A stretch of DNA of 64,000 bases, taken from DASXZH01 sp963829965. GTDB taxonomy: Bacteria > Armatimonadota > Fimbriimonadia > Fimbriimonadales > Fimbriimonadaceae. This document shows, in pieces, positions 56,969-64,000 of the stretch. Position numbers and translations under genes: made by a program. The stretch covers positions 14,866-78,865 of the forward strand of contig CAWHLK010000013.1 of assembly GCA_963829965.1 (NCBI GenBank). Reading direction: 5' to 3'. Position 1 is the stretch's first letter, and each line of letters starts with the position of its first letter. A model generated the notes under the pieces. It had not been told where the DNA came from, searched no databases, and was given only the letters and a program-made list of their open reading frames with translations.

Positions 56969-58396
56969 CTAAACAATAGGCGCCCGCAAAGGCCCGCCAA
57001 ACCGGGCCGACTCCACCAACTTGCCATCGTCCACCGTTACCTTCCCGTTCACCAAAACATAGTGGAAGCCAACCGAAGGCTTTGCCGGTTCGGCAAAAGT
57101 GGCCTCATCGATGACTGCCCTAGGATCGAACACCGCGATGTCCGCATCCGCCCCAACTTGCACCCGTCCTTTGCGCGCAAACTCCTTACAGCGGCGCTGA
57201 AAGCGTCTCGCCGGCTTGATCGTCATCTTTTCAATCGCAGCGGGCAAAGTCAGCACCTTCTCGTCCCGAACATAATGCCCCAGGATCCGCGCGTAGGTTC
57301 CCGCCGAACGCGGATGCCCCACACCCTTGCTCAAGCCGCCATCAGTGCCGATCATCGGCGCCGGGCTTTCCAAAGCCGCCCGAACTGAAGACTCCGGAAT
57401 CGCATGGGCAATGACGAAGCCGCCCTCTTTGCGATATTTCTCAAACGTCTCCGGCGTAAGCCGCTCATGGGTCTTCGCCCATTCTAGATCTTTGTAATCA
57501 ATTCCAAACCGTTGCTGCCAACCAGGAGCAAAAACCTCGCTCCCAAGGCCGGTCCCAAAGGCCGTATAGGGGTAAGCGTCGCAACTAACGTCAAACCCGC
57601 GAACTTGCGCCTCCTGAATCATCTGCAAAACCCGCGGAGTTAGGCTGAGCGCCATGCTGGGAACATGGACGATGTGGATCGGAGCTCCGCTGATAAGGGA
57701 TGCCGCCAGCACTTCCTCAACCGCCGTGAAGTTGCTCTGGTCCTCCATCAACGTGCCGTACCGTGTGTGAACGTGGCAGGAAGCGTGATAACGTCCCGCC
57801 ACTCGAAACATCTCAAGCACTTCCCAGCGGGTTGAAGCCGGTTGATATTCAAGCCCAAATCCAACCCCCAAACCACCACGCCTCAGCCCGTGATCTACGA
57901 ACTGCTTCATCTGCGTGACCTGGTCCGGGTTCGCAACCGTCTCCTCCGATTTCGCCTCGCCGAGAATTATGCCGCGGGCGATAGTGTGGCTTGTTCCAGC
58001 ACCGTAGTTGGCCATGCGGTTGCCAAGTTGCAGTTTGTGCCAAGCGTCCAAGTCCGGCACGCCCACCTCCATTTGCAGCTTGGTCGTCACCCCGTCCAGG
58101 AGCTGAACCCTATCGTTCTCCAAGTCCTGTCCATGCGATAAAGGGTCGATAAAACCCGGCACTACCGCCAGCCCCTTCGCGGAAATCGTACGTCGGCCCT
58201 TAAGCTCGCGAGAAGTAACGGCGGCGATCCGATCACCCCGAATGCCCACCGACCGAATTCCGTCGAGCCCAGTTTCCGGGTCGATAACCCTGCCGTGGAG
58301 AATGACCAGGTCGTAGTCCTCGGTATGAATCCAGCCGCCATAGGCGACGGATGCGAGGGCTGCCGCGGAGTTGCCAAGAAAAGACCTGCGAGTCAT
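56969..58396 (-). CDS. D-aminoacylase-like amidohydrolase with Tat signal, altered metal site
   Basis: 475 residues of the amidohydrolase superfamily, D-aminoacylase (N-acyl-D-amino-acid deacylase) branch. Tat-type N-terminus (TRRSFLGNSAAALASVAYGG). Barrel landmarks: PGFIDPLSHGQDLE, GVTTKLQMEVGVPDL, ASCHVHTRYG, PIHIVHVPSMAL and MIGTDGGLS. The usual HxH after PGFID is LSH here, and the bridging Cys segment (NCG) is replaced by MEVG, so metal binding may differ or be weaker. TATAGT lies 7 nt before the ATG. Probably exported. Confidence 0.87.
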   Translation of the reverse strand: MTRRSFLGNSAAALASVAYGGWIHTEDYDLVILHGRVIDPETGLDGIRSVGIRGDRIAAVTSRELKGRRTISAKGLAVVPGFIDPLSHGQDLENDRVQLLDGVTTKLQMEVGVPDLDAWHKLQLGNRMANYGAGTSHTIARGIILGEAKSEETVANPDQVTQMKQFVDHGLRRGGLGVGFGLEYQPASTRWEVLEMFRVAGRYHASCHVHTRYGTLMEDQSNFTAVEEVLAASLISGAPIHIVHVPSMALSLTPRVLQMIQEAQVRGFDVSCDAYPYTAFGTGLGSEVFAPGWQQRFGIDYKDLEWAKTHERLTPETFEKYRKEGGFVIAHAIPESSVRAALESPAPMIGTDGGLSKGVGHPRSAGTYARILGHYVRDEKVLTLPAAIEKMTIKPARRFQRRCKEFARKGRVQVGADADIAVFDPRAVIDEATFAEPAKPSVGFHYVLVNGKVTVDDGKLVESARFGGPLRAPIV

Positions 58397-58403
58397 GGAG
58401 GTA

Positions 58404-58409
58404 ACTATA
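58404..58409 (-). promoter_or_regulatory. TANNNT (TATAGT) 7 nt before the D-aminoacylase-like ATG
   Basis: TATAGT, TACCTCC, ATG at 58396 on the minus strand; no Shine-Dalgarno sequence. The rest of the 259-base gap to 58655 shows nothing identifiable. Confidence 0.5.
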
Positions 58410-58655
58410 GCACTGCCAATCTAGTCACGAGAAAACAGTCATTGAGACTCCTCATCTATGGAACAAATTCGTTCGAGACTCGTCAAACAAAGGGGTAGAG
58501 TTGGTCGCCATGGGGTCGAGAACCTTATAGACTTCATCCCAGTTAACTCTCACTAGGGTCTTTAGACCTACCTCGGTATTTTGTTGGGTATTATTCCTGT
58601 AGCATAAGTAGACATAGCGTTACGACAAGCGGACTTCCTACCTGGAGGTGCAGAG

Positions 58656-59666
58656 TTGATTATTCTTTTGTCAGCGTTGGTTATCTGGGGATTGCCTCAG
58701 AACCCACAAGCTTCGCTCTCAGCGGGTCTGGTTAGACCTGTAACGGCCAGTACGCTACAAGCGGATCAGGCCGAGGATTCACCAAGCAAGGACATCATCC
58801 CTATTGCTCATGGCCTTAGGGTCGAGCGCAGCTCGGCAAATGTTCTTGTTTCACCTAACGACCTTGTGGAGCTGGCCCCGCCGGTTTCCCATGAGGACTG
58901 GTGGCGGTTCGTTTTTGTTGTGGCGGGGCGTCAGGAAGACAAGTCCATCAAACATAACCCAGTCTTCATGTTTCGTCCTTCGGCTGATGCCGCATCGATG
59001 ACGCTGCTGAAGGTTTACGGGATCGATGCCTCCGGTCAAGAGAAGCTTGTGCAGGAAGTTTGGGTCCGCACGACCAAAGAAGCGCCTGCCACATTGGCCG
59101 TTAAGGTCAAGGGATTTAATATCTCGGTGAACGGCCAGGATATTGGGGACGTTTTCTGGTACTGCGGGGGCAAGCAATGTGCTTATTCGAAGGCCGTTTC
59201 GGGCGCTGCAACCACTCAAAGCCTTAGCTTTCCGTCGGGAAGGCAAACGCTGCAGTTGGTGTCATCGGATAGTGAGGGCACGGTCTTCGAGCAGGATGTT
59301 CCCGTCGTTCTGGAACCAGCCATCAGCTTCAAGGTGGAAGGACAGAATGCTTCGGATGCCGATCATTTGCGAGTCAACGCTCAGTCTCATTCTCTCTCCC
59401 TATCGGCCATTGCATCAACCGTGCCTGCCGCAGTAAAGAGCATGGAGTTGATCGTTGCCGGATCACCTATTGCCAGTTCGACCGATTCAAAAGTCAGCAG
59501 GGAGATCGAACTCAAGGACCGCGCACCCGGCCCGGTGCGCATCTACGCGAGGGCAACGTATGCAAACGGCCTGGTATCGGAAGAGGAGTTCACCGCACAA
59601 ATTGCGTCGAACGCGTTCTTCAACCCCAGGGGCGGTAACGGCAGCGGCGCTCGACGTGGGCAATGA
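58656..59666 (+). CDS. Secreted protein of unknown function, start TTG
   Basis: 336 residues. The TTG at 58656 has a good Shine-Dalgarno (GGAGGTG, about 7 nt). The short signal peptide IILLSALVIWGLPQNPQA is plausible. The mature protein is beta-rich, with an Ig-like or cadherin-like look in the second half (VKSMELIVAGSPIASSTDSK, GPVRIYARATYANGLVSEEE). No family recognised. Possibly an extracellular structural or adhesion protein. Confidence 0.72.
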   Translation: MIILLSALVIWGLPQNPQASLSAGLVRPVTASTLQADQAEDSPSKDIIPIAHGLRVERSSANVLVSPNDLVELAPPVSHEDWWRFVFVVAGRQEDKSIKHNPVFMFRPSADAASMTLLKVYGIDASGQEKLVQEVWVRTTKEAPATLAVKVKGFNISVNGQDIGDVFWYCGGKQCAYSKAVSGAATTQSLSFPSGRQTLQLVSSDSEGTVFEQDVPVVLEPAISFKVEGQNASDADHLRVNAQSHSLSLSAIASTVPAAVKSMELIVAGSPIASSTDSKVSREIELKDRAPGPVRIYARATYANGLVSEEEFTAQIASNAFFNPRGGNGSGARRGQ

Positions 59667-59836
59667 TTTGCAGGCGGAGAGCCAAGTGTGGTGGGACAAG
59701 CTGGAGACATATCCTCTCACGGAGGACGGTTGTTCCTTAACTTCATAGTGCCTGTTTAAAAAGCAGGTCCTTATACATGTTTAATGCCCGGAAAGAGTTC
59801 TCCAACTTCAATCCGGGCATTTCAGTGAGCCGAGGC

Positions 59837-60259
59837 CTACTGTGGGAGCCCGTGATTGATCTCGATCAGATTTCCGTCCGGGTCACGGAAGTGGGCTACA
59901 CGAATGCCCCAGTCCTTTCGGTCATGAGGTTCCGAAACAATCGGAACGCCATGACCGAGAAGTTGCTCGCTCGTCGTATCCACGTTCGCCACTGCAAAAA
60001 TCAAGGCAACGCGGTCCTGGGTATCTAGTTCCACCGGCTTAAACGTGGTTTTGATATCTTCACTCATGAGCTCGCGTTTGAACAGAGCAATTGTAACGCC
60101 GTTGCAATCAAAGTCGGCATAGCTCTCCCCCTCCGCGCCGAACGTGGGCTTAAAGCCGAGCGCATCACGGAAGAAGCGAAACTCCTTGTCGTAGTCGTTG
60201 ACAAGAAGGCGAATATGGGTTGATCGAATAGTCACGGGGGCAAAATTAGTGGAAGGCAT
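59837..60259 (-). CDS. VOC-family (glyoxalase/dioxygenase fold) protein
   Basis: 140 residues with two beta-alpha-beta-beta-beta units (THIRLLVNDYDKEFRFFRDA, LGFKPTF; VAHFRDPDGNLIEINHG) and the C-terminal metal Glu in LIEIN. Start ATG 60259 is preferred for the strong AAGGAG 7 nt upstream. A longer frame from 60373 adds a signal-peptide-like 38 residues and cannot be excluded. The WYL regulator gene lies 50 bases beyond that longer start. Function could be glyoxalase-, bleomycin-resistance- or dioxygenase-like. Confidence 0.87.
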   Translation of the reverse strand: MPSTNFAPVTIRSTHIRLLVNDYDKEFRFFRDALGFKPTFGAEGESYADFDCNGVTIALFKRELMSEDIKTTFKPVELDTQDRVALIFAVANVDTTSEQLLGHGVPIVSEPHDRKDWGIRVAHFRDPDGNLIEINHGLPQ

Positions 60260-60422
60260 TGTTTTCTCCTTGTGGTTCGGGGCGAAGGCCTGCAGGCCAC
60301 TCCCGGATAATGTAAGAAGGGCAGGGACAACAAATCCCAGCGCCCAACGGCAACGAAGTCGTTGTTCGTTCATAACAACGAGAAGGTATCAAAGCCCCGG
60401 TGACATCTTGCATGTCACCGTT

Positions 60423-61331
60423 CTAAAAATCGTTATAAATTTCAAGCAAGCGCCGGGCTCGGAGCTTGATCCTCTCGATGAGTTCGGGAGGTTCCGAAAC
60501 CACCGCCTCTTCTCCAAGCTCTCCAAAAAACCGCGAATACCAGTCCAACTCACTGGGAGGGCAACGAAATTCTACGGTCGCCGGCGGCTCCAAGCCGGCA
60601 ACCAGTTCGAACAAGTGGGGGTCGCTTTCAAGTCGCTGAATCCCACGCGGCCCAAGGGTCACCCGAATCAAAGGATGCGAAGCATGCCCGTACGGCAGAG
60701 GCTCGGCCGATTCCACTGGGGCACATTCGGAGACATCCTGAATCCGATCCACGCGGTAACTTCGCTCTTCGCCGCCTGAAATCGCCCGGAGGTACCAAAA
60801 ACCGCGGTCAGCCAAAATCCGCACAGGCTTCACGTGGAGAGAATAGGCCGGCCCGCCCGAGCGATAAAGGATCGTCATCCATTTACCCTGGTCCAACATG
60901 TCCACCAGCTGTCCCAGCATTGGCGAGCGCTGAGGCCGGTCGGGGACATCTAAGCTCACCTTATCCAGAAGACCCTCAACACGTTCACGGTGCTTGTCAG
61001 GAAGCACCGTTTGGATTTTTGCAAGCAGGGAGTTACGTTCCGCCGCAAAGGGCGCATCTGACATCTTGGAGATTCCGCCTAGCGCCATCATCAGAAGCAG
61101 CATCTCCTTCCAAGTTAGTTGCAAAGGCTGGACCGAATACTCCTGGGGCAACGAATAGCCGCCGCCCAGCCCATCACGCGCGATGACGGGGATCCCCATC
61201 TCACAAAGCGCCTGGACATCCCGGATAATCGTGCGCTTTGACACTTCCAGTAGTTCCGCCAACTCCTCCGAGCTCCGCTTCCGTTCCTGGAGCAAGAGGA
61301 TCTCGGAGGTCAGGCGTTCGATCTTGTTCAT
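60423..61331 (-). CDS. WYL-domain transcriptional regulator (YafY-like)
   Basis: 302 residues: N-terminal HTH_11 (IERLTSEILLLQERKRSSEE, LLEVSKRTIIRDVQALCEMG), a WYL domain at about 140-210 (MTILYRSGGPAYSLHVKPV, GFWYLRAISGGEERSYRVDR) and a WCX C-terminus. Start ATG 61331 is chosen over the longer frame to 61628. A 24-bp imperfect palindrome just upstream overlaps a -10-like TACATT, suggesting autoregulation. It likely controls the VOC gene downstream. Confidence 0.92.
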   Translation of the reverse strand: MNKIERLTSEILLLQERKRSSEELAELLEVSKRTIIRDVQALCEMGIPVIARDGLGGGYSLPQEYSVQPLQLTWKEMLLLMMALGGISKMSDAPFAAERNSLLAKIQTVLPDKHRERVEGLLDKVSLDVPDRPQRSPMLGQLVDMLDQGKWMTILYRSGGPAYSLHVKPVRILADRGFWYLRAISGGEERSYRVDRIQDVSECAPVESAEPLPYGHASHPLIRVTLGPRGIQRLESDPHLFELVAGLEPPATVEFRCPPSELDWYSRFFGELGEEAVVSEPPELIERIKLRARRLLEIYNDF

Positions 61332-61337
61332 GGCGCA

Positions 61338-61361
61338 ATCCAATTGTGAACTCAATTGAAT
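61338..61361. promoter_or_regulatory. Imperfect palindrome upstream of the WYL regulator
   Basis: ATCCAATTGTG and CTCAATTGAAT halves, centred on CAATTG repeats, 7-30 bases before the ATG. On the minus strand TACATT (61364-61359) overlaps its edge. Plausible operator for the regulator itself. Confidence 0.55.
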
Positions 61362-61458
61362 GTATCGGCTCCAAGAATGCACATGCCGGACAATATCTAA
61401 GGGCGGCGTAGCGAGTCTGAGAAGAACCGCTACGCCACTGAGACAACTTCCGTTGACA

Positions 61459-62562
61459 CTAGCGTGCGACGGCGCCGCTGATGGATTTCGGTAGTCCCTT
61501 GATCTTGGCGATTGGCAAAAGGCCGCCGTCTTCCATGATCGTGAACTCATCGATGGCTCCGCCTGAATTAGAAACCACATATAGGTAGCGGTCCCGATAG
61601 CTCGTCGCCATATCAATCGGGTGGGCATCCGTCATTGCCGCTTGTCCGGTTGAAGGATTAAGAGGGCTGAGATTTCCCGAAGAGTCGATCTTATATCCAG
61701 TAATCGACGCCGATCCTGCATCCGCGATGTAGGCGTAATCGCCATCGTTGGTGACCACCGCCCAACATGGCGCCCTCTGCAGCGTTGGAATCGAACTGGT
61801 AAGCACGTCAAGCGAGCTTTGAGGCGTAAGCTGGTAGCTGGAAGCAGAAAGGCCGGCCGCCTCACTCACGACCAAAACGCCATTCGGGCCAAAGCCAAAA
61901 CCAAACGGCCCTGCCCCCTGAGAAGCATAAGTCGTGATTTGCCCGGAATTGCCGAAGGCGTCTACCGGAAAGACGTCGACCATGCCAGTTCCCTTTTCGG
62001 TGACCACCAGGGACTCGCCGGTCCTAGAGAAGCCGACCTGCTCCGGCGTTGGCGCCGCCGCGCTTAGTGCCCGTGTAGAGTTTGCAATGGGCGTGAGACC
62101 GCTGCCCCAACTCCACCGAAAACCCGTGATGCTGCCCGCACCGCCCGCGTTAAGCACATAGACTACGTCACTGTGCTCTGTAACACTGATCGGCTCCGCT
62201 CCTCCTGAGGGAACAACGTCGACGAGATCAAGGCTCTTGGTCCCCGCAGCAAACTCGTCAACGAGAAAGACGGAAACCGTGTTGTCTCCTGCGTTCACGG
62301 CATACAGAAGGCTGCCTTGTTCTCCAAGGCAGAGCGCCCCCTGCCCAAGGCTTCCACCGTTTCCTTTGCCCCCGGTTTTCACCGCAGCTTGAAAAGTGAG
62401 AGAGCCGTTCTCCTGTTGGTTGTATGCGTAGATCGAGTTTTCACTCGCCACGTTCGATTCAAGATAGAAGCTATGTTGTGCCGGGCTAATCGCGGCCATA
62501 AGAAATAGGCATGACGAAACGACGGCAATACGGCCGCCGAAGCGATTGATTCCATTATTCAT
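61459..62562 (-). CDS. Secreted 7-bladed beta-propeller (lactonase/YVTN-like)
   Basis: 367 residues from ATG 62562, with AAGGA upstream. Signal peptide (RIAVVSSCLFLMAAISPAQ). Blades show the lactonase/YVTN pattern: SLLYAVNAGDNTVSVFLVD, VVYVLNAGGAGSITGF, GFSRTGESLVVTEKGTGMVD, YAYIADAGSASITGYKID and YLYVVSNSGGAIDEFTI. Related to 6-phosphogluconolactonase-type propellers, but secreted, so a carbohydrate-lactonase or surface-binding role is possible. Confidence 0.87.
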   Translation of the reverse strand: MNNGINRFGGRIAVVSSCLFLMAAISPAQHSFYLESNVASENSIYAYNQQENGSLTFQAAVKTGGKGNGGSLGQGALCLGEQGSLLYAVNAGDNTVSVFLVDEFAAGTKSLDLVDVVPSGGAEPISVTEHSDVVYVLNAGGAGSITGFRWSWGSGLTPIANSTRALSAAAPTPEQVGFSRTGESLVVTEKGTGMVDVFPVDAFGNSGQITTYASQGAGPFGFGFGPNGVLVVSEAAGLSASSYQLTPQSSLDVLTSSIPTLQRAPCWAVVTNDGDYAYIADAGSASITGYKIDSSGNLSPLNPSTGQAAMTDAHPIDMATSYRDRYLYVVSNSGGAIDEFTIMEDGGLLPIAKIKGLPKSISGAVAR

Positions 62563-63090
62563 GTTCGAGTTTCCTTTCCGAAGATTGGGCTCGGCGCGCG
62601 TTGCCAAGCACCCAACAAACGTGGACTGGGCGAAAGTTCCGTGGATCAGCAAACTCGTTTCGACGCTGAACCCCTTAGCGATCCGAGACGCAACCTCCGG
62701 GAGCAAGACTGTATTGGCGCGGCAGAGTCACCGGCCAGTGGGAGGCGCAGTCCGAGCCTGAGGTGCGCGAGATAATTCCGAGGCTGGCGGACGGAACAAG
62801 GCAGGTGCTCGAATGGGTACAGGTTGCCTATCCCACCCCCGATGAAATGTGGAAGCAGGGGCTCGACTGAACGCCGGGCAGAGACCCATACGGCCACGTC
62901 GCGACCGGTATTCTTATGCGTCAATTCGGGTTCAAGCTACCTGAATGAGCCTTTATCAATCTGCCATTGCCGCACCGACAAACTCAGTTGAACGGCCCTT
63001 CCCATCACCCTTCGCCCATCCCCAATTAGGCTCTTTCTCAAAAACGTTGTAAGATAGCAGTAGCGAGCCGCTTCGGTGGGAGGTTGTGGG
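62563..63090. other. Intergenic region containing a possible gene remnant
   Basis: 528 bases. The middle holds a coding-like stretch (62679-62948, separate entry). No promoter or RNA gene stands out; GGGAGG at about 63078-63083 is the ribosome binding site of the next gene. Confidence 0.5.
62679..62948 (+). pseudogene. Possible gene remnant with an in-frame stop
   Basis: A frame with protein-like composition and no start codon: RVTGQWEAQSEPEVREIIPR, VLEWVQVAYPTPDEMWKQGLD (in parts), a TGA at 62868-62870, then in the same frame PYGHVATGILMRQFGFKLPE and a stop at 62946. It may be the 3' end of a decayed gene. I cannot name the family. Confidence 0.3.
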
Positions 63091-64000
63091 ATGCTCAAAG
63101 TTGTCGCATCGTTTTGTCTGGTCATTTGTGCGCTGGCTGCTATAGCGCAACCGACTTATTCAGCTTCTGTGGTGTCAGGAGCGCCAAACTCCATTCTCCA
63201 AGAAGTAGAGTGCATGAACGCGCTCGGCCAAGTTGCCGGACAATATTACGACCCGATTAGCGGCAACATCTACGCTTACCTGCTCGACGACCAGGGAAAT
63301 TTTGTTGCGAACCTGGGATCCGTGGCGGCGACAAATAACGGGTTTGAAGTGAACGGAATCAGCGATAACGGTTTAGCGGCCGGCACAGCAGATATCCCTG
63401 GCGCTGAAGGAGAGCGCCCTTTTCAGGAAGCCATCTTTTTCACGGGCGGCGCAGGGCAACTCATTGGGTTCCCTGGAACCGGCAACAACAGCGAGGCTGT
63501 GGCTATCAATACATCAGGCCAAATAGTGGGCACTTCCACCAGGGGAGGGGGATCCTTCTTTTGGGACCCTGTAAACGGCATGCAATTGATCCCGGACGAG
63601 GGCTACGGCAACCTGCCGAGGGCTTTGAACAACGCCGGCGTGGCTTGCGGAACCATGGGCGCCAACGGAGGGCTTACGTCAGACGGTGCTCTGTTTACGC
63701 CCACCAGCTTTACCGATCTGGGCGGGTTACCAGGGGCGGGCTATTCGGAGGCCGTGGCGCTCGATTTGAACGGCGACGCGGTGGGATACAGCGACGTTGG
63801 GCCTAACAACCATGCGGTTCTCTATTCCAACGGAACGGTCACGGATTTAGGCGGGCTGCCATCAACTTCCCCCTATCCTGATAGCCGGGCAACCGGCATC
63901 AACGATTCCGGCGAAATCGTCGGCTACACGGACGTTGCCCTGAGCAGCGGCGGGGATGATGTCTTTCACGCGTGGATCATCTACCAAGGCACGATGTACG
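63091..64000 (+). CDS. Secreted HAF-repeat protein, 3' end cut by window
   Basis: Open from ATG 63091 to the window end, 303 residues visible. Signal peptide (LKVVASFCLVICALAAIAQ). Then HAF-family extracellular repeats: MNALGQVAGQYYD, INTSGQIVGTSTRG, FTDLGGLPGAGYSEAVALDL, NGDAVGYSDVGPNNHAVLYS and VTDLGGLPSTSPYPDSRATG, INDSGEIVGYTDV. Such proteins often end in a PEP-CTERM anchor; that end is not visible. It is the second HAF-type protein in the window (see 47707-49719). Confidence 0.85.
   Translation, partial: MLKVVASFCLVICALAAIAQPTYSASVVSGAPNSILQEVECMNALGQVAGQYYDPISGNIYAYLLDDQGNFVANLGSVAATNNGFEVNGISDNGLAAGTADIPGAEGERPFQEAIFFTGGAGQLIGFPGTGNNSEAVAINTSGQIVGTSTRGGGSFFWDPVNGMQLIPDEGYGNLPRALNNAGVACGTMGANGGLTSDGALFTPTSFTDLGGLPGAGYSEAVALDLNGDAVGYSDVGPNNHAVLYSNGTVTDLGGLPSTSPYPDSRATGINDSGEIVGYTDVALSSGGDDVFHAWIIYQGTMY

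Noticed and set aside
62868..62870. TGA read as selenocysteine
   Set aside because: No start codon, no redox-protein context and no SECIS-like hairpin visible after it.

Overview
The window is bacterial chromosome with many alternative start codons (TTG, GTG) and a G+C-rich look. There is no phage, plasmid, CRISPR array, rRNA or tRNA that I can see. Acc subunits, prolyl-tRNA synthetase, enolase and QueG sit among many secreted glycosidases, TPR proteins, lipoproteins, a SARP-type regulator and HAF-repeat proteins. That mix fits a free-living heterotroph of the Armatimonadota (Fimbriimonas-like) or a similar phylum. This placement is an impression from gene content, not a proof.

Layout. 1-2354: accD (cut by the window edge), accA and a PAP2 phosphatase, probably one operon. 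2355-2855: intergenic, with short hairpins, a heptamer repeat and a perfect 12-bp inverted repeat just before an ECF sigma factor. 2856-4710: the sigma factor and a translationally coupled, badly frameshifted DUF4349-type anti-sigma gene. 4739-11907: queG, a small secreted protein, a GH35 galactosidase, glgA and a thiolase. 12034-18319: a tandem family of three secreted TPR paralogues, the first only a C-terminal remnant. 18347-22766: lipoproteins and a GH3 glucosidase with a PA14 insert. 22866-25396: a two-subunit exported molybdenum hydroxylase. 25674-31975: a C39-like peptidase coupled to a GH20 enzyme, facing a three-gene ABC sugar importer. 32306-34906: proS and an Fpg/Nei glycosylase. 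35001-44871: a YjbR protein, a large secreted protein, a double-core hybrid histidine kinase, an MDR reductase, a DinB protein, an exported thioredoxin-like protein, an S51 peptidase and a truncated cyclase. 45039-51716: a CMP-kinase-like protein, enolase, DinB, a HAF lipoprotein and a SARP regulator. 51862-64000: a broken ECF sigma factor, a frameshifted phytoene-desaturase-like gene, a lipoprotein, an APC permease facing a D-aminoacylase-like gene, a VOC protein with a WYL regulator, a beta-propeller protein and the start of a second HAF-repeat protein.

How it fits together. GH35, GH3, GH20, the sugar ABC importer and GlgA together suggest exo-acting breakdown of oligosaccharides, uptake and storage as glycogen. 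Two sequence-wide signals matter more than any single gene. First, about a dozen genes lack a Shine-Dalgarno sequence and instead carry TANNNT ending 6-8 nt before the start codon, which predicts leaderless mRNAs. Second, 16 single-base frameshifts, many in short homopolymers, break otherwise well-conserved genes. They cluster at 3.4-21.8 kb and 51.4-53.5 kb and are absent from the 29 kb between. They look like assembly indels, but their clustering leaves real decay open. Coordinates given for frameshifted genes are the corrected whole-gene spans.
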